Shown here in pieces: positions 12,901-26,100 of a DNA stretch of 64,000 nt (the first letter of the stretch is position 1; each line of letters begins with the position of its first letter). The position numbers and the translations under genes were made by a program. Source of the stretch: Eudromia elegans (taxonomy: Eukaryota; Chordata; Aves; Tinamiformes; Tinamidae); contig PTEX01000300.1 in NCBI GenBank assembly GCA_003342815.1, positions 394,680-458,679 of the forward strand, given 5' to 3'. Below the pieces are notes generated by a model. The model was not told the DNA's origin, searched no databases, and saw only the letters and a list, made by a program, of their open reading frames with translations.

Positions 12901-15486
12901 CAGCTGGGCTGAATTATGACTCTATGGTGTCTCTGAGTCACAATGTCTGTGGGTCTGAGGTTGTGTAGCTCATATACCAGCTCTTGTTCAGGTCTCTGCT
13001 TAGTGCCAAAGTCTCCTTCTAAGAGTTTAAGGGAATTCAGATAGAGTAAGAAGTCTGTTCAAGCAACCCTTTTACTCTGTCTTTTGTTTTTCATTGTGTT
13101 CTTTGTTTTACATTCAACTATTTCATCCCCTCCCAGAGTATATGCCTCAGCTCTGCACAGTTCTCCAAGCACAGTAAGTCATGGCTCTTGCATGCTAATT
13201 ATTAGCTATTTCCGCTTACCTTAATAAAAGGAATGGAAGAAAGGAAAAGCCTGGCATCTGAGTTTATTTCACTTTTATGCCCTGCAAGATTTATCATTGT
13301 TAAGCTCCAGTACAGAAGTTCTTCTCACAGCGAGCGTCCAATGTTAATTTTTCTGATTCCTCTCCCAAACTAGTTTTTAAATTGTATAGTTACATTCCAT
13401 TCCAATAGTGTTAGATCAGTCATTTCTTCCTTTGCTTTTTCCACTCCTCATCCTTCACTGGAGTTACTGACTCTCTGGTCATTATCTGTTGGCAACAATA
13501 AAGCAAAAAATTAAACAACCATAATGTTTAATTCTTCATAACTCCTCTTCTGATCTTCCTTTCCATATGACCAAACCCTTCCATATGTCCTAGAAAGTTT
13601 CATTTCAATAATTAAAGATTCCAAGCTGGCCCATAATGTGGAAACCAGAAGCATATTTTTTCTCTTTCTTTCAATTTCTTTCTCCTTGGCATGGTGGGAG
13701 TTAGTAGTTTTTACAAAAGCCTGCCACAGACATTGGGCTGTGTGCCTTGAGAGAGTGAAACAATGTTGGGAGTCAGTGTTGGGAGCTGTGTGCCAGGGAA
13801 ACCCGCTATTTCAAGTGTTCCTGTTCCACAGTTATTTTTTCCCCTCTGGGTTCTTTTGATGATTTCCAGGTCTCTCTTCTGGGATTAAACTGTTTTATTT
13901 GCTGTTCCTATTAAGAAGCATCACCAAAATGAAAAAGTAAAAGAGTCTTCCAGTCTTTTTTGTTCTGTTCAACTTGATCTAGTGGGAACGAGAAGCAAGA
14001 GAAATATTGTCTGTATTTAAGAAGAGTGCAGATACAGTTTAATCATATCTAGACAGTAGTGAAACTGAGAGCAAGTTTTAATGAAATCCTCTAATGCTGT
14101 TTTTTTTAAAATAAACTTGAAAATTATGAATTCATTATCAGATGAGCAATCTTGATCATATATTGACAAGTGGTGAAATGGTATGATTCTTGTTTTCCAG
14201 CAAGAACCTTGCTCTTTTTTCCTCCAAAGAAAATAGTCATTATTTTGTTTATTAAATTGTTATGAATAAAAAGGGTAAATGGAATGAAAAGAAGGAATAT
14301 ATATATTAATTTTAATGCAATGATTTTTAATATAGCCATTTTATTTTTCCTTTGATTTTGTTTTGAGACTTAAATTTTGCTCTGTGTTATTTTGAGTGCA
14401 AGTGTCCTGTCTTGTAATTCTTCTTCTCATAAGTTCTCAGTGAAAAATGCATTACATGTATCGTCCTATCAGCAATGCTACATGCCATTAGACCTGGAGA
14501 ATAATCATTGCTCAGAAGAAGTGGAAATTTACCCACATTTTCCACTTCAAAACAGAAATGTCAAATGTTGCTCAAGAAAAGTCAATACAAAAAGCCTAAG
14601 GTAAGAGGCATCCTGAAAGAGACAATGAACCAGGACATATCCCACACATTTTAAGACGTACATCACAATGTACATCAACCACTAAGATCCTTATGGAACT
14701 GTTCCCTTTGCTGCCACCAGGTAATAGATCTCTCTTGGTTTCATCCAACCTTGGTGATCAGGTTGAACAATTCAAGAGATATCCTGAGAAGGAGAAAGAA
14801 GGACTGAAGATGATTTGCAGCATTTAAATGATCATTATAAATTCCAGGGAATTTAATACTTGTTTTTTAGTGCAACAGTACATTAAAAAAAAAAAAAGCT
14901 GACAATAATAGCCATGGATCATTTCTGAGGTTTGTATTTGTTTTATCCTCTGAATTTCCCTGCCACTGAGACTATTAATGCTGAGTTATTCTTCTCTGAT
15001 CTTTTCCCCCAAAACCTGCTTCTTGCAAAAGCTGACTTGGATATAAAAGCAATCATTCCTCTCATTTACAGGTAACCTGTCATCTAACAGTTTCTCTGTA
15101 TGAGACGACCTTTTTTTTTCTCTGAGCAGCTAAGCCAACATTGTCATTCAAGAGACATGTGCATGAAGGGCAACAGACAGATCGTTCACAGCCACTTCTT
15201 CCTGTCCTTGTGGCCCCATGTCCTTCCTTCTTTGACATTTCTGCTATTTTCCTTTCAAAGTGATGTGCTTGCTTGGAGACCTGGATGCTGCTCTGTTCTT
15301 GGCAGTGACAGCCCATCAGGATGCAGCACAATGGAAGTTTTCCAGAATGGTCACATCCTGCTCCATTCACTTCCCTTCTCTCTGAATGCTTTCCCAGCAC
15401 CACACTTTTGTGTGATCAGGCTTGTGCTGTACTAGAGGTGCCTCTAGTCTTTGGGCAACTCTTTTCACTCCAGTTTAGTTACTTGA
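9922..15486. other. Non-coding stretch, one exon-like segment
   Basis: No transposon or known gene is recognised. A minus-strand open frame of 155 codons at 11345-11812 has no familiar motif and starts at no clear signal. Small direct repeats occur, for example a 13-bp tandem pair at 12350-12375. A self-complementary GCTTTTAAAAGC lies at 11538-11549. The segment 14441-14600 has splice-like borders and is discussed in the findings. Confidence 0.5.
12350..12375. repeat. 13-bp tandem duplication
   Basis: ACTAAATGAACTT occurs twice in immediate succession without mismatch. This is a typical replication-slippage product. Confidence 0.85.
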
Positions 15487-15777
15487 TCTTTTCTCTCCCC
15501 TCCCTCTTCCTCTTCCTCTTCCTCTTCCTCTTCCTCTTCCTCTTCCTCTTCCTCTTCCTCTTCCTCTTCCTCTTCCTCTTCCCCTTCCTTCCTTCCTTCC
15601 TTCCTTCCTTCCTTCCTTCCTTCCTTCCTTCCTTCCTTCCTTCCTTCCTTCCTTCCTTCCTTCCTTCCNCTTCCTTCCTTCCTTCCTTCCTTCCTTCCTT
15701 CCTTCCTTCCTTCCTTCCTTCCTTCCTTCCTTCCTTCCTTCCTTCCTTCCTTCCTTTTCTCTCTTTCTCTCTCTCTC
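15487..15777. repeat. Pure pyrimidine microsatellite, (CTTCCT)n then (TTCC)n
   Basis: The plus strand is uninterrupted pyrimidine for 291 nt apart from one unresolved base (15669). About 80 nt of the hexamer CTTCCT (from about 15503 to 15582) switches to about 170 nt of the tetramer TTCC (to about 15757), then to a CT-rich end. Read as protein it gives only repetitive frames, such as LPSF repeats on one strand and RKEG repeats on the other, which should not be taken as genes. Long mirror-symmetric purine-pyrimidine tracts of this kind can adopt triplex (H-DNA) structure. The n at 15669 and a phase change beside it suggest that the assembled length is unreliable. Confidence 0.97.
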
Positions 15778-18043
15778 ATTTCTTTTACTTTTCCTTCTTT
15801 CATTTTCCTCCTTCTCCTCCACCTTCTCCTATTTTTCACTGTTATTTTCTTCTCTGAAGGAAATAAATCTCTTTTTTTTGTTCCCCTTTCTTTTCCTCCT
15901 CTGAGTTCACAGATAAGACTTAGAATAAAGGCACTCATTGTTACCTTGGTCACCATAACAATTGAATACTGGACTCCTAGGGATGAAAGCATGAGCTTCT
16001 ACAGATTTCCTCAATAAAAACTCTTTGTCTCATGATGTAGAAAATCCTAACTTAAACTATGAATTATAGGCTGATCTGAAACAACTATTTCAGTTTCTGA
16101 CTTGCATTTAGTGTACAGACTTTAGTTAATTAATAAGCAGAACTCTTAAACTGAAATAAGAGTCCTCAGTGGCTACACATAGGTTGAAGCGCAACTTTCC
16201 CATGCAGGAAAGTTCATGCATAAATAGTGAAGTCAGAGTAAAAAAGATTTTTTTTTATCAGTATGCTATCAACTATATAATCATTTGCATTTGTTTTCTA
16301 AAAAAGATGAATAAAATTATAACTTTTGGAAGAATATTCATGGAAATGTTCATGCAAAATGTCGAAGAAAGAATCAGATCTACATGTTTCACTTTTAGGA
16401 CTATGATGCCTTGCCTAATTTACTGCTGATGCAGCCAGCACTCCCACTAAAGCCAATGAGAGTCTGCTTGTCCAAGTAAAATCTCTGAGATAAGGTCATG
16501 GGCAGAAATGCCAAACATTAAACTTCAAGTCTCATGACAGAGTGACCTGAACACTTCTCCTGCTCGGCCTGACCTTGCACCCTCCCAGTTCTTCAAAACG
16601 AAGCAATCCAGAATGTCTTTTCTCTGCATCTCCAGCCACTTGCCATCACTTCTTACAACTGGCCTTGTCTTCCTTCCCTCAGGCCCTTTGCCATGGCATG
16701 TAACAGAGCTCTAACTGTTTCACAGAACTCATTTTCACTGCACCCCCATGGCCGTGAAGTGTATCAACAAACTAGTGAAAAAGCCGAAAGAATCTCCTGT
16801 TGCTAACTGGAACTGAGATGAATTGTGTCATAGTTCAGAGCACTGTTGTTGCTCTGGCACTGAATAACTGCTCTTGGACTCTGCCAAGGCGGGTGTCAGC
16901 TGGTGAATTATAACATTGGCAGACAGGACAGAGATAAGCAAAAAACACAATGACAGCTGCTACACAGAACTATTCTTTCTGGCCTACTGAATACAAAAAT
17001 ACATTGTGTAAATAAAGACAGACAGCTTCATTATGCAATTGTCTACTACTACGTCTCCACTAAAGAAGTAGTATTGATTCAAGAAACTATATCCCAGCTT
17101 ATCAGGCTAATGTGTTCTTGCTTTTGGACTTGCAGTGTAATATTAAATGTAGTAATGTAACCCCCTGACAATAGTTCTACTGAAATGCGTGGTCAATGGA
17201 GAACAGAAAGTCCTGGTAAAAATCTAGTCATTTTGTTTCTGTTAAATTTTCCTTACATACATTTGAGTGTAAAACAAAATGCAGAAACAGATATACTCAC
17301 TTTACATGACAGATATAAAGATTATATTATATAACAAATAATCTGTTCATAAAAAATAGCACTATATATTCTATCAGTGTAGATCAAGAAATCATTTTTT
17401 TCTCTTGTTTCATTGTATGTAGTAAAGAGCTTTACAATAAAACCAAGTGAGAAAACTGTCATAGATAAACTATAGAAATGAACTGAAACCATCTTGCCAT
17501 CCTGTATTTATATTATTGTTGTTTTGCAAGTGTCTTTGCAAGTCATTCAGGAAAACACTTCAGAATGAGATGTAAGAAGGTAGCGTTTGAAGACTCTTTT
17601 AAATGTCCCCCTTTACCTTCCTCTTTAACCTGGTGGCACAGAGACCCTTCAAAGAACCAAGTTGAACAGTGACTCTGAAGAGATGTTCTCACGGGTGAAA
17701 AGGAGATGAAAACTGGAACAGAAAGTTCAGAAGCATATTGTGTGGAATCTTGCAGGGTATTTGTCTTTGGGAGGGCTGGAGAGTGGAAGATTGTCTAAAA
17801 GTGGGAGCATAAATAGACTGAAAAGAAAGGGTAAGAAGTGTTATTCTCAGTAGGAATTAGTGAACTATCCAAAGCTCATGAGAACAATTCCAGTTCTCAA
17901 GGGGCAATTGTGTCTAAACTGGCTCAGCTATACATTTGTTGGGATCTTGGAACCAAAGGGTGGAACTGTGAGCAGAATACTGAGAAGAGAGAGAATGTGA
18001 AGAAAGCTAGTTTTGATTCCTGGAGTGACTTCCTGTTTAAAGA
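15778..18043. other. Non-coding stretch with a motif-dense patch
   Basis: No gene or transposon is recognised. The part around 16500-17060 is less AT-rich than its surroundings and is dense in short words matching known transcription-factor sites near 16890-17040. It is listed as a possible regulatory element in the findings. An open frame of 86 codons near 16169-16429 has no familiar motif. Confidence 0.5.
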
Positions 18044-18098
18044 CTTTTTTTCCTTTTCTTTTCTTTTCTTTTCTTTTTTCTTTTTTTTTTTTTTTCTT
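18044..18098. repeat. Short pyrimidine tract (TTTTC)n plus poly-T
   Basis: The plus strand is 55 nt of uninterrupted pyrimidine: a few TTTTC units followed by a T run. It is the same repeat type as the large tract about 1.8 kb to the right. Confidence 0.9.
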
Positions 18099-19879
18099 AG
18101 TAGGGAGAAGTGATGGAGAAGGACATAATTTCTTCTAAGTAGTTTTTAGAAAAAGAGTTAATAAGAGTATTTAACACTGTTAAATCCAGTCAGGTCAATG
18201 GCCTGCTCAGCCACTCGATTGTGCGAGGGAGATGTATGGTTGTGATTGTACCGCATGATGTAGGTGCAGGAACCACTCCTGTTAGCGGGAGAACAGATTG
18301 CCTAGTCCCTTTTTACTCCGTGGTGAACCTGCATGCCCTTAGTCAGCTTTAGTACCTTTTCCTAAGGTAGTTATAACCACCAACAGCAGGATTTCTTAAT
18401 TTTTGTAACATGCTTATATTAGTTCTCCAGAAAACATTTGGCGTGGAGCCCTAGGCATATATATAAATTTACTACCATTCACTCTCCATGAGCTGCTGTT
18501 CAATGGCAGCAACCTGTGGAGGCCTGCCTGATTTGCTTTAACCCGACACTTATGTAGGAGGTTTTCCACATTATAGAAAATTATTGTAAATGATGCTCAC
18601 CTAAACAAGTCAAGCTGGATTTTTTTTTTTTTTTTTTTGCACAGATGCACTGTTGACCAGGCAGGGAGAGAGTGATGGGAAAAAAAAAAATGTATTTTTT
18701 TGCAAGCTGTGTTTGCTCAGGCACTCTGGTTTATGAACTCTTTCTTATCGGCTCATCTCAGAGACTGTGTGGACAATTTGCCTGACTCTGTTCAAACCCC
18801 TGATGAACTCTTCCAAAAAAAAAAAATAATGTAGTTATAAAATGGCTAGTCAATTTAAGAGATGGATTCTCCAGTTTGGTAATTAAGAGGATAAGTAATA
18901 ATGCCAGGAAAATGATCTATGCCAAAATTAGGTGGGAATTTTAAAAACATTTGTAAAAATCACATAGTCTGCTCCAGTTAGATTTGAATAATCTCTAACT
19001 GGGACTGAGTGACTACCTTCTCAGAAGTATAGACAAATGCTGATTGCTAGCAGTGACTATTCAGTGAGATTCTCTTGGAATATTTACCTGGTAATTAATT
19101 TAAACTATTAAATTAAGGCTTTCCAGCATTTTAAGATGCTAGTTTTAAAAGCTTTAAAATCCAGTAATGCTCTTCAGTAAGATATATTTTGGAATACATA
19201 TTCTGATTCCAGGAATACACAGAATATAATTAACACATCTGAAACACCTAGCTGAATTAATATGTTTGCTAAAACTTATAGCTATAGTACTTTAGGCCTT
19301 TCTTTACGTTTATCTTGATAGTCTTGGTGAGCTTGCCCTAATAATTATCTAGTTTGTGATTGCTCTGAAACATGGTCATCACTTTGCAAATGGCATCTCA
19401 AAACCCAACGAGTACAAAGCTATTGGCAATGAGACTGAACATAATTTTTCAGCTTTTCCAAACAATATTCAGCCTGCTGGGATCCAGACAACAGGAATCT
19501 AATATGGCTATGCTGTACATATTTACAGTTCAATGCAAACATAAGCCCAGTGACAGCATTTAGTGAAACAAATTAGCACATACTCAGCAAACGCTGCAGA
19601 CATGGTTTGCACTGCAGAAAAATGAGGCCAGCCTCTCCTAACTCATCAGAGGCTCAGAGGCTTTCCAAGGGCTGAGCTTGCCTAAGGGGGTCTTATGGGG
19701 GAGAAAATTTCCTCCCAAAAGGAAACAAAGATTCAACTTTGCCTGTGACGGGTGTTGTGTCTATAAGTAATATCTAGCTATATTTAACTCTAACAGCATG
19801 AAAGTGGGATAACATCTTTCAGTGTTATGGAACCCCTAGGGAGGCTATGTAAGATCTAGTGAGGCAAACTAGGGATTTA
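18099..19879. other. AT-rich non-coding stretch
   Basis: I see no gene or transposon. A T run near 18621-18638 and A runs near 18680 and 18817 are the only simple sequences. Open frames are short and lack motifs. Confidence 0.55.
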
Positions 19880-20152
19880 TTTTCTTCTTTTCTTTTCTTT
19901 TCTTTTCTTTTCTTTTCTTTTCTTTTCTTTTCTTTTCTTTTCTTTTCTTTTCTTTTCTTTTCTTTTCTTTTCTTTTCTTNNNNNNNNNNNNNNNNNNNNN
20001 NNNNNNNNNNNNNNNNNNNNNNNNNNNNNNNNNNNNNNNNNNNNNNNNNNNNNNTTCCTTTTCTTTTCTTTTCTTTTCTTTTCTTTTCTTTTCTTTTCTT
20101 TTCTTTTCTTTTCTTTTCTTTTCTTTTCTTTTCTTTTCTTTTCTTTTCTCTT
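19880..20152. repeat. (TTTTC)n microsatellite containing an assembly gap
   Basis: Both sides of the gap consist of TTTTC pentamers on the plus strand: about 100 nt on the left and about 98 nt on the right. The true length is unknown because the gap lies inside the array. The lysine/arginine-rich frame on the minus strand and the FLFFS frame on the plus strand are repeat translations, not genes. Confidence 0.97.
19980..20054. other. Assembly gap, 75 N
   Basis: This is a run of 75 undetermined bases inside the TTTTC array. The gap most likely reflects collapse or an unresolved array length rather than unique missing sequence, since both borders are the same repeat. Confidence 0.99.
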
Positions 20153-23100
20153 ATTTGCTCCCATGATTTATATGCTCATTTGCTGCCTCTCAGTTAGCAC
20201 TGAAACTGTAAGATGTTTGGACTAGGATCCTAACCTGCTTTTGCAACACGAGTCTTGATCTAGATAAGTGTGATCTCTATAAATATATATACACTCTCAT
20301 TTCTGCTAACAATAACTGCATGAGGCTTTAGACATCATAAAATGCTATTTATTTTACTATTACATTGTGCAAATCTGCATCCCTAAATTGGAGATGGGAA
20401 ATTCTGGAATACCATGAGCAAATTTATTCACTGGCATTTTCAGCATTTACAGAAGCTGAAAGTCTCTAAAGAGCTTGTTCTCAAAGCTATAGACCTAGGC
20501 CTTTGGAGAATATTCTATACGCTAAGATCCAAGCCTGTGGTTTTTCAATTATCTTTTAAAATTCTGTTTTGTACATTAATAGGAAATATAATTTGAAAAG
20601 TTAGTGTAGCTTAAACGGTGCCAAAACAACCAGTATGGACTACATCCACTGCTATACTCTGCTCAAAATCAGACGGCATAAATAAACAATACAATGTACA
20701 ATACTCTCAGTTTAAAATGCAATAGTTGTATAAAGATAACACAAATTTGCTCTTAATAGAAGAACTCTCTCAAGCTTAGGAGCGAGTCTGCTTGCATCTC
20801 CTGCCTGAGCACAGGAATGCTTTAGCCCTAGCTGGAACACAACCAGATCTGGTCAGAAAGTTTATTGGGTCAAAGCAACAAGCTGATGAAGCTTTTCTTC
20901 CCTCAATCCACCTGCACATTCTTCAGGACAGTTGTTTTCTGATCTGATCATGAGTGTAAACCTGCTTATAGCAGCACAACTGCAATGACTGTTCTGACAT
21001 TCCTTCTCCTTTGCACTAGCATATATGAAAATGCAAGTCTTTTTACTCCTGCTCTCCCTCCCTTCCTTCCTTCCTTGCAGGAGGCATGTGTCATGAGGCA
21101 AAAGGAAATTGTAAAATAAACCTATCTATCTTAGAAAGAAACCAATAACAAAAAAAATTTCTAACTAAAACTTGAGACTCCTAGTAATATTCAAGACAGG
21201 GTCTTGAATTCACACAAACTAATACTTACATATGTTTTTCCCTCTTACAGAAGTTGTGGGCAAACCCAATTGTGGTCTTTCTTTTTCTTTTCTTTTTAAT
21301 TTACTCTTCAGTTTTCCTTTCTCTCCTCATCTAACTTCTCTTTTTGATTAAAAAATAAAATAAAAATTAATTAATTAATTAATTAAAATGGAAAGAAAGA
21401 AAGCATAGTGCTCAGGTAAGTTCTTCTTTTATCTTTATTCTACAGGCAAATTATTCCTCATCTACACCTATAACATTAATCAAGGCAATTCTATTTTGAG
21501 AATACAAAACAGAAAACAGAAAATAAAAAGCAAAGACTGGCTGTTTTCTGCTAGATTTTTCTGAAAATAAACTCTTATTTTCCAGAGCCTGAAAAATTCA
21601 AGTAGTTATTGAGTGAAGTCTTTAGAACTTGGACTAAAATGTCTAGAACATTATGAGCTTCCTCAAACCTTCTTTAGGAATTCTCTAAATATTGTGTGAT
21701 GCCTTGGAATGAATTCAATGCAAGTTAAAAAAATGAACATGAGGTAACAACAAACACACCGTATAAAAGAAGTATAAATGTGAAAATGTCACCCATTTGT
21801 TAACCCGATGCAGATCTCTAAAACAAAATATTTCAAAACACCTTAACAGTACATCCCTCAATGTAAATGTTATGTTTAAAAATAAAGCTAATATCAAAGA
21901 TGCTGCAAATGTCTTTGAACATAAGAGTAGGCCACATAATTATAATATTATAATGTTATTATTGACCTGTGAAGTAAATATAAGCATAAGCAATTTTACT
22001 CGTGCATTGTTTCTTGTGCATTTAAAAGCCAAAAGTGATGATAAGCAATTCATTTTCAAGGTACAGCAGTAAACTAGGCAAGACTTATCATCTCTGTTCC
22101 ACACAGGAGGCAGGTGACGATGATATTTGCAATAACTAACCCAGAGACAAGAAAAACAGAAAAAAAAAGAAAAAAAAAAGAGGCAAGGTTTTATTTGAAA
22201 CCTTAAGCACTTTTGAAATTTAGCTTTAAATCATTTCTTGCTTCATGGCAAAGAAAATATTTCCTCTCCAACTCTTGGTGTGTTTTTCCCTCCCTCATTC
22301 TTCTTCTTGATTTGCCTCTTGCCATAGTTGCGTAGGCATCATTTCTTACATCCTTCTTTCCACATATTGAGAGAAATCTTACCACAGAAACATGAAAAAA
22401 TTGTGATAGGATATAATCTATTCTCTACTGAGACAACGCCTCATCGCATATGAGCCAAAATTGTTCCTTTGCATATTTACTTTTGTTAGAGGAGAATTCT
22501 CCCCAGTGTGTTTTGTCTTCTTGCTTGTTTAACATATGGCAAGAATATCACCATAGTGGCTGTAATTTAGTAACTCCAAAAACACTTCCAACATCTTGAA
22601 ATCCTTGGCTCATCTAAATATTTCAGTGCAAGGGGATAAGATAAGATACACCCGGGATTAATTTGGCCCAATAATTTCTTGTGTTTGCTTGGAAAATCTA
22701 GATCAAGATGGAATTTTATGAAAAAAATGAAGAAAACATCTTGTAAAAGTATTTCTAAAATATGTTTCCCATTTTCTGATCATCTCTGAAACTTACAAAA
22801 AGAAGATTCTAACTACTAACAAGAACAAAATAAATCCTGATTCTGATTATTAAACTAATGAGATAACTGACATGACTTTATCGGCATAGTTGTTCATGAT
22901 CGGATGCTAAAATGAATACGCCCAGTGACATACAATCCCATTTTCTAAATAAGAAAGAAGATATGAACCCAGACTCCGGGTAATCACCTGATTTGGAATA
23001 AATGATGGGGGTACGGCTGCAAACTTTTCATCCCAGTGCGCTGAATTCCTTTGCCCAATTCCTGGTCCTTTGCAGTCATGTCCATGCATTAGAGACAGGT

Positions 23101-26100
23101 ATCTATGTGATAGCTCTTCTGTGGTTATTTAGGAGGCACAGCACTCACCTCTTGTCCTAATGCTATATTGAAATGCTACATCACCTGCACTGAACTAGTA
23201 ATTCCTGCTGTATATCTAAGAAGGCAGGCTCTGGCCTTCCTTAGGGCAGACACACAATGTAGGAGCTGCCTGTCATTATCTGAGTTTCCCAGATATCTTG
23301 GTTTGACCTGAGCAGTCTGGGAGATGAATCATCTCTATGGGTTAGATTTTAAGTGAGGTCACTTAAAATGTTGGGTAGCTATCTATGGAAACTTTAAAGA
23401 TATATGTGGAAGGAGCAAAGCTGTCCACAGCTTGGCCTGACAAATGAGACTTGTACCAAGGGAAAAAAAAAATGTTATAGTCTTATTTTAGTGGCTAAAA
23501 GTTTTACATCCGTTTTCGTGACTGCTTTCCATCCCAGAAGTTGCCATCAGCACTCTGGAGTCAATGTTTGAAGAATGTGCCCTTACTTCCATATTAACAA
23601 AAATATGTCATGTTTTCTTGTTCATGTCATTTGGCTGTATTTTTTAAAAACTGGCTGTAGACACAACTAGCAATAGTGGTAATTAATTCCAATCAACAGG
23701 GTGTTTGGAGAGGTGAAACTAAAATGAACCTCTCTCCATTTCACCATAATTAATATCAGTTATTCAGCCAATCCTCCATCTAGTGCATTAGCTATTACAA
23801 AGTTGGCTCAAAATGTAATATGATGACCAAGATAGGACTGAAGGTTTCTCTGATGCCTTTGTCTATTTTTTTTTTTCTCTTTTCAAGTGTTTCAGGCACT
23901 CAACATCTCCCTAGGCACCTTGTGCTGAAGAAAACAGCAACTAGCCACTTTACTGTGGGGTTCCTTGAGTTTTGTGTAAGGCTTGAGTTTTACGGTATCT
24001 TCACCAGTGTCATCTGACATGAATCGGTGCCAGGCTATGTAAGATAAGAAACTGATGGTACAGTTATATGGGTTAAAGCACTGAATATAGCGCACTGAAG
24101 CTCCTGTATTCATAGTACTTTCTAGGAGCTTGTTTCCTGCAACAGTGTCAGAGTTTGGAAATATAAAGCCTGGATTCCCAAGGAAGCTGCCCAAATTACC
24201 CTAACAATACAATAGTGAAGCAAGCCAAAGTATTTGTGCTGGACAATAGAGAACTCTCTGTGGCTTAAAATGACTGTGTGGTGCAAATCACAGCTACATG
24301 AACTTGTGAAGTTGGCAGTACTTTTTGGCAAGACTGTATTTTTGGAAGCTAAAGTTCAGGGGGAAGTGATAGAGGACTGTCAATGTCTCAGAAATAGACT
24401 GTGAAGTAAAGACGGCAAAATGACTTAGAGAAAAAATACTCTAAGACTATATTAAAGGAAGTCCATGCAAGAAAAGAGAGCAGCTGAGAGACTGGGAAAG
24501 CAGGAAAGAGAGAAAAAAGAGAGACACATATGTGAGAAAAAAAAAATGAAGAAGCAGCAAGACAAAAAAAAATTGATAGAGCAAGTAAAAATTTAAATTA
24601 TAAGGAAATAAATTAACAAGAAGAAAACAAAGAAACAAAAAATGCATTCAGGTTTGGGATTAACATATGTGGGTAACATTTCTGCTCATCAGTATTTTCA
24701 CATCAGAAAATGTGAGGCTGAAAATCCGAGTCGACATGAAATGCAGAAGGGTCTGTTGCATACTTGTGGATTGAGACACGGGACATCTTCTGGTTGACTG
24801 TGGCTAGACAGTGGCCTCAGGGTCATTCTTTGTACTGCTATTATAAACATCGGTTCAGTTGTTTCACAGAGTCCTTTATAGAAAGCCAAAGAAAGGCACT
24901 GACAAGATTTAGATACAACTTGAGAAAAATTACCATCTCTGGCCAAAAGAATAGGCCTTTTGTAGCTCAGTGCAAAGGAGAATATTGGGTCAAGGTCTCA
25001 CCCAAAACCAGAGAAATAGCATCCTCCTTCCCTAACACGTCAGTCTTGCATGTTGAAATACATCATTTATTTTAAAAAGACAAAAGCATCTTCTCAAATA
25101 TTTTGTTTCCTTTGCTCTACATTCCTGATATGAGCATTGGGATTTCTCCTCTTCTTCCATTGCTTTGCCTGAGAGAGCCTGTGACATGATCACCACGTTT
25201 ATGAGCAAGGTGAAAGAAGGAAAGTGTGAGCAACAGGATGCATGAGTTTGCAAATTAAAAAGTGTATTCTGAATAGGCCAGAAAATAATGCAAATGCCTA
25301 GAGAACTAATCTAAAAAAACTTGCGACTTCATCTAGATATAAGGTTTAACTGCATAGCCCCAGCTTGCAAGTAAATTACTTAGGTACATGTTTGTTCAGT
25401 GCAAGATTAACGCCATCTCACCATTTAACAGTAATATGTTTACCAAAGATACTATATTTATGCTACATAAATGTTATCAGTGCCTTCATTCTGTACCCTG
25501 GAACATACCTTTGTTGTCTTTGAAGTCTCTGATGTTAATCACAGGGCTCATTTTGATCAGACTTGCAGCATGGTTTAAAGGTGAAGACTGCTAAATATTA
25601 TTGCTATTATTATCATTTGAAGATTGCTACTATATACTTAAGTCTTCCCAAGGAGAGAGCTCTCAGTTTTTACCTCTATAAGAATATGCAGGTGCAAGGT
25701 TAGAAGTGTCGGGGTTAAAAGAAGTCAGAGACAATGCATATTAAATTTTTTGCAGGAAACAGAGAAATGACCCCGGAGTGAAAACACAGTAAACAGAGCC
25801 ATGAAATTGTCAGTAAAATGTATTTCTGCAGTTAAACAGCAGAGTGCCGGAAAGGATACACAAGGACCCAGAAAAAAAGACAGAAGAACTAATTTCATAT
25901 ACCTACATGTGGCATTACAATATAAAACACTTGACTTACATACCCAATTTTACTCAGTATACCAGAGACATGTTATCACAGATTACAAAAGGCAGGCAAA
26001 GAAGCTCAGCAAAAGGAAAAATCTAGAGGGAAAGCTGAGATAACAGCTTTCTTAAATTTGCAGTGACTAGAGAAAAAGTTATTAATAAGGGCATAGGGGA

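Noticed and set aside
15321..15992. Open frames of 107-178 codons on both strands over 15.3-16.0 kb
   Set aside because: They owe their length to the TTCC/CTTCCT microsatellite, which has no stop codon in several frames; the residues are simple repeats (LPSF, RKEG, EEEE).
19859..20197. Lysine/arginine-rich and phenylalanine-rich open frames
   Set aside because: They are translations of the TTTTC array and run through undetermined bases.
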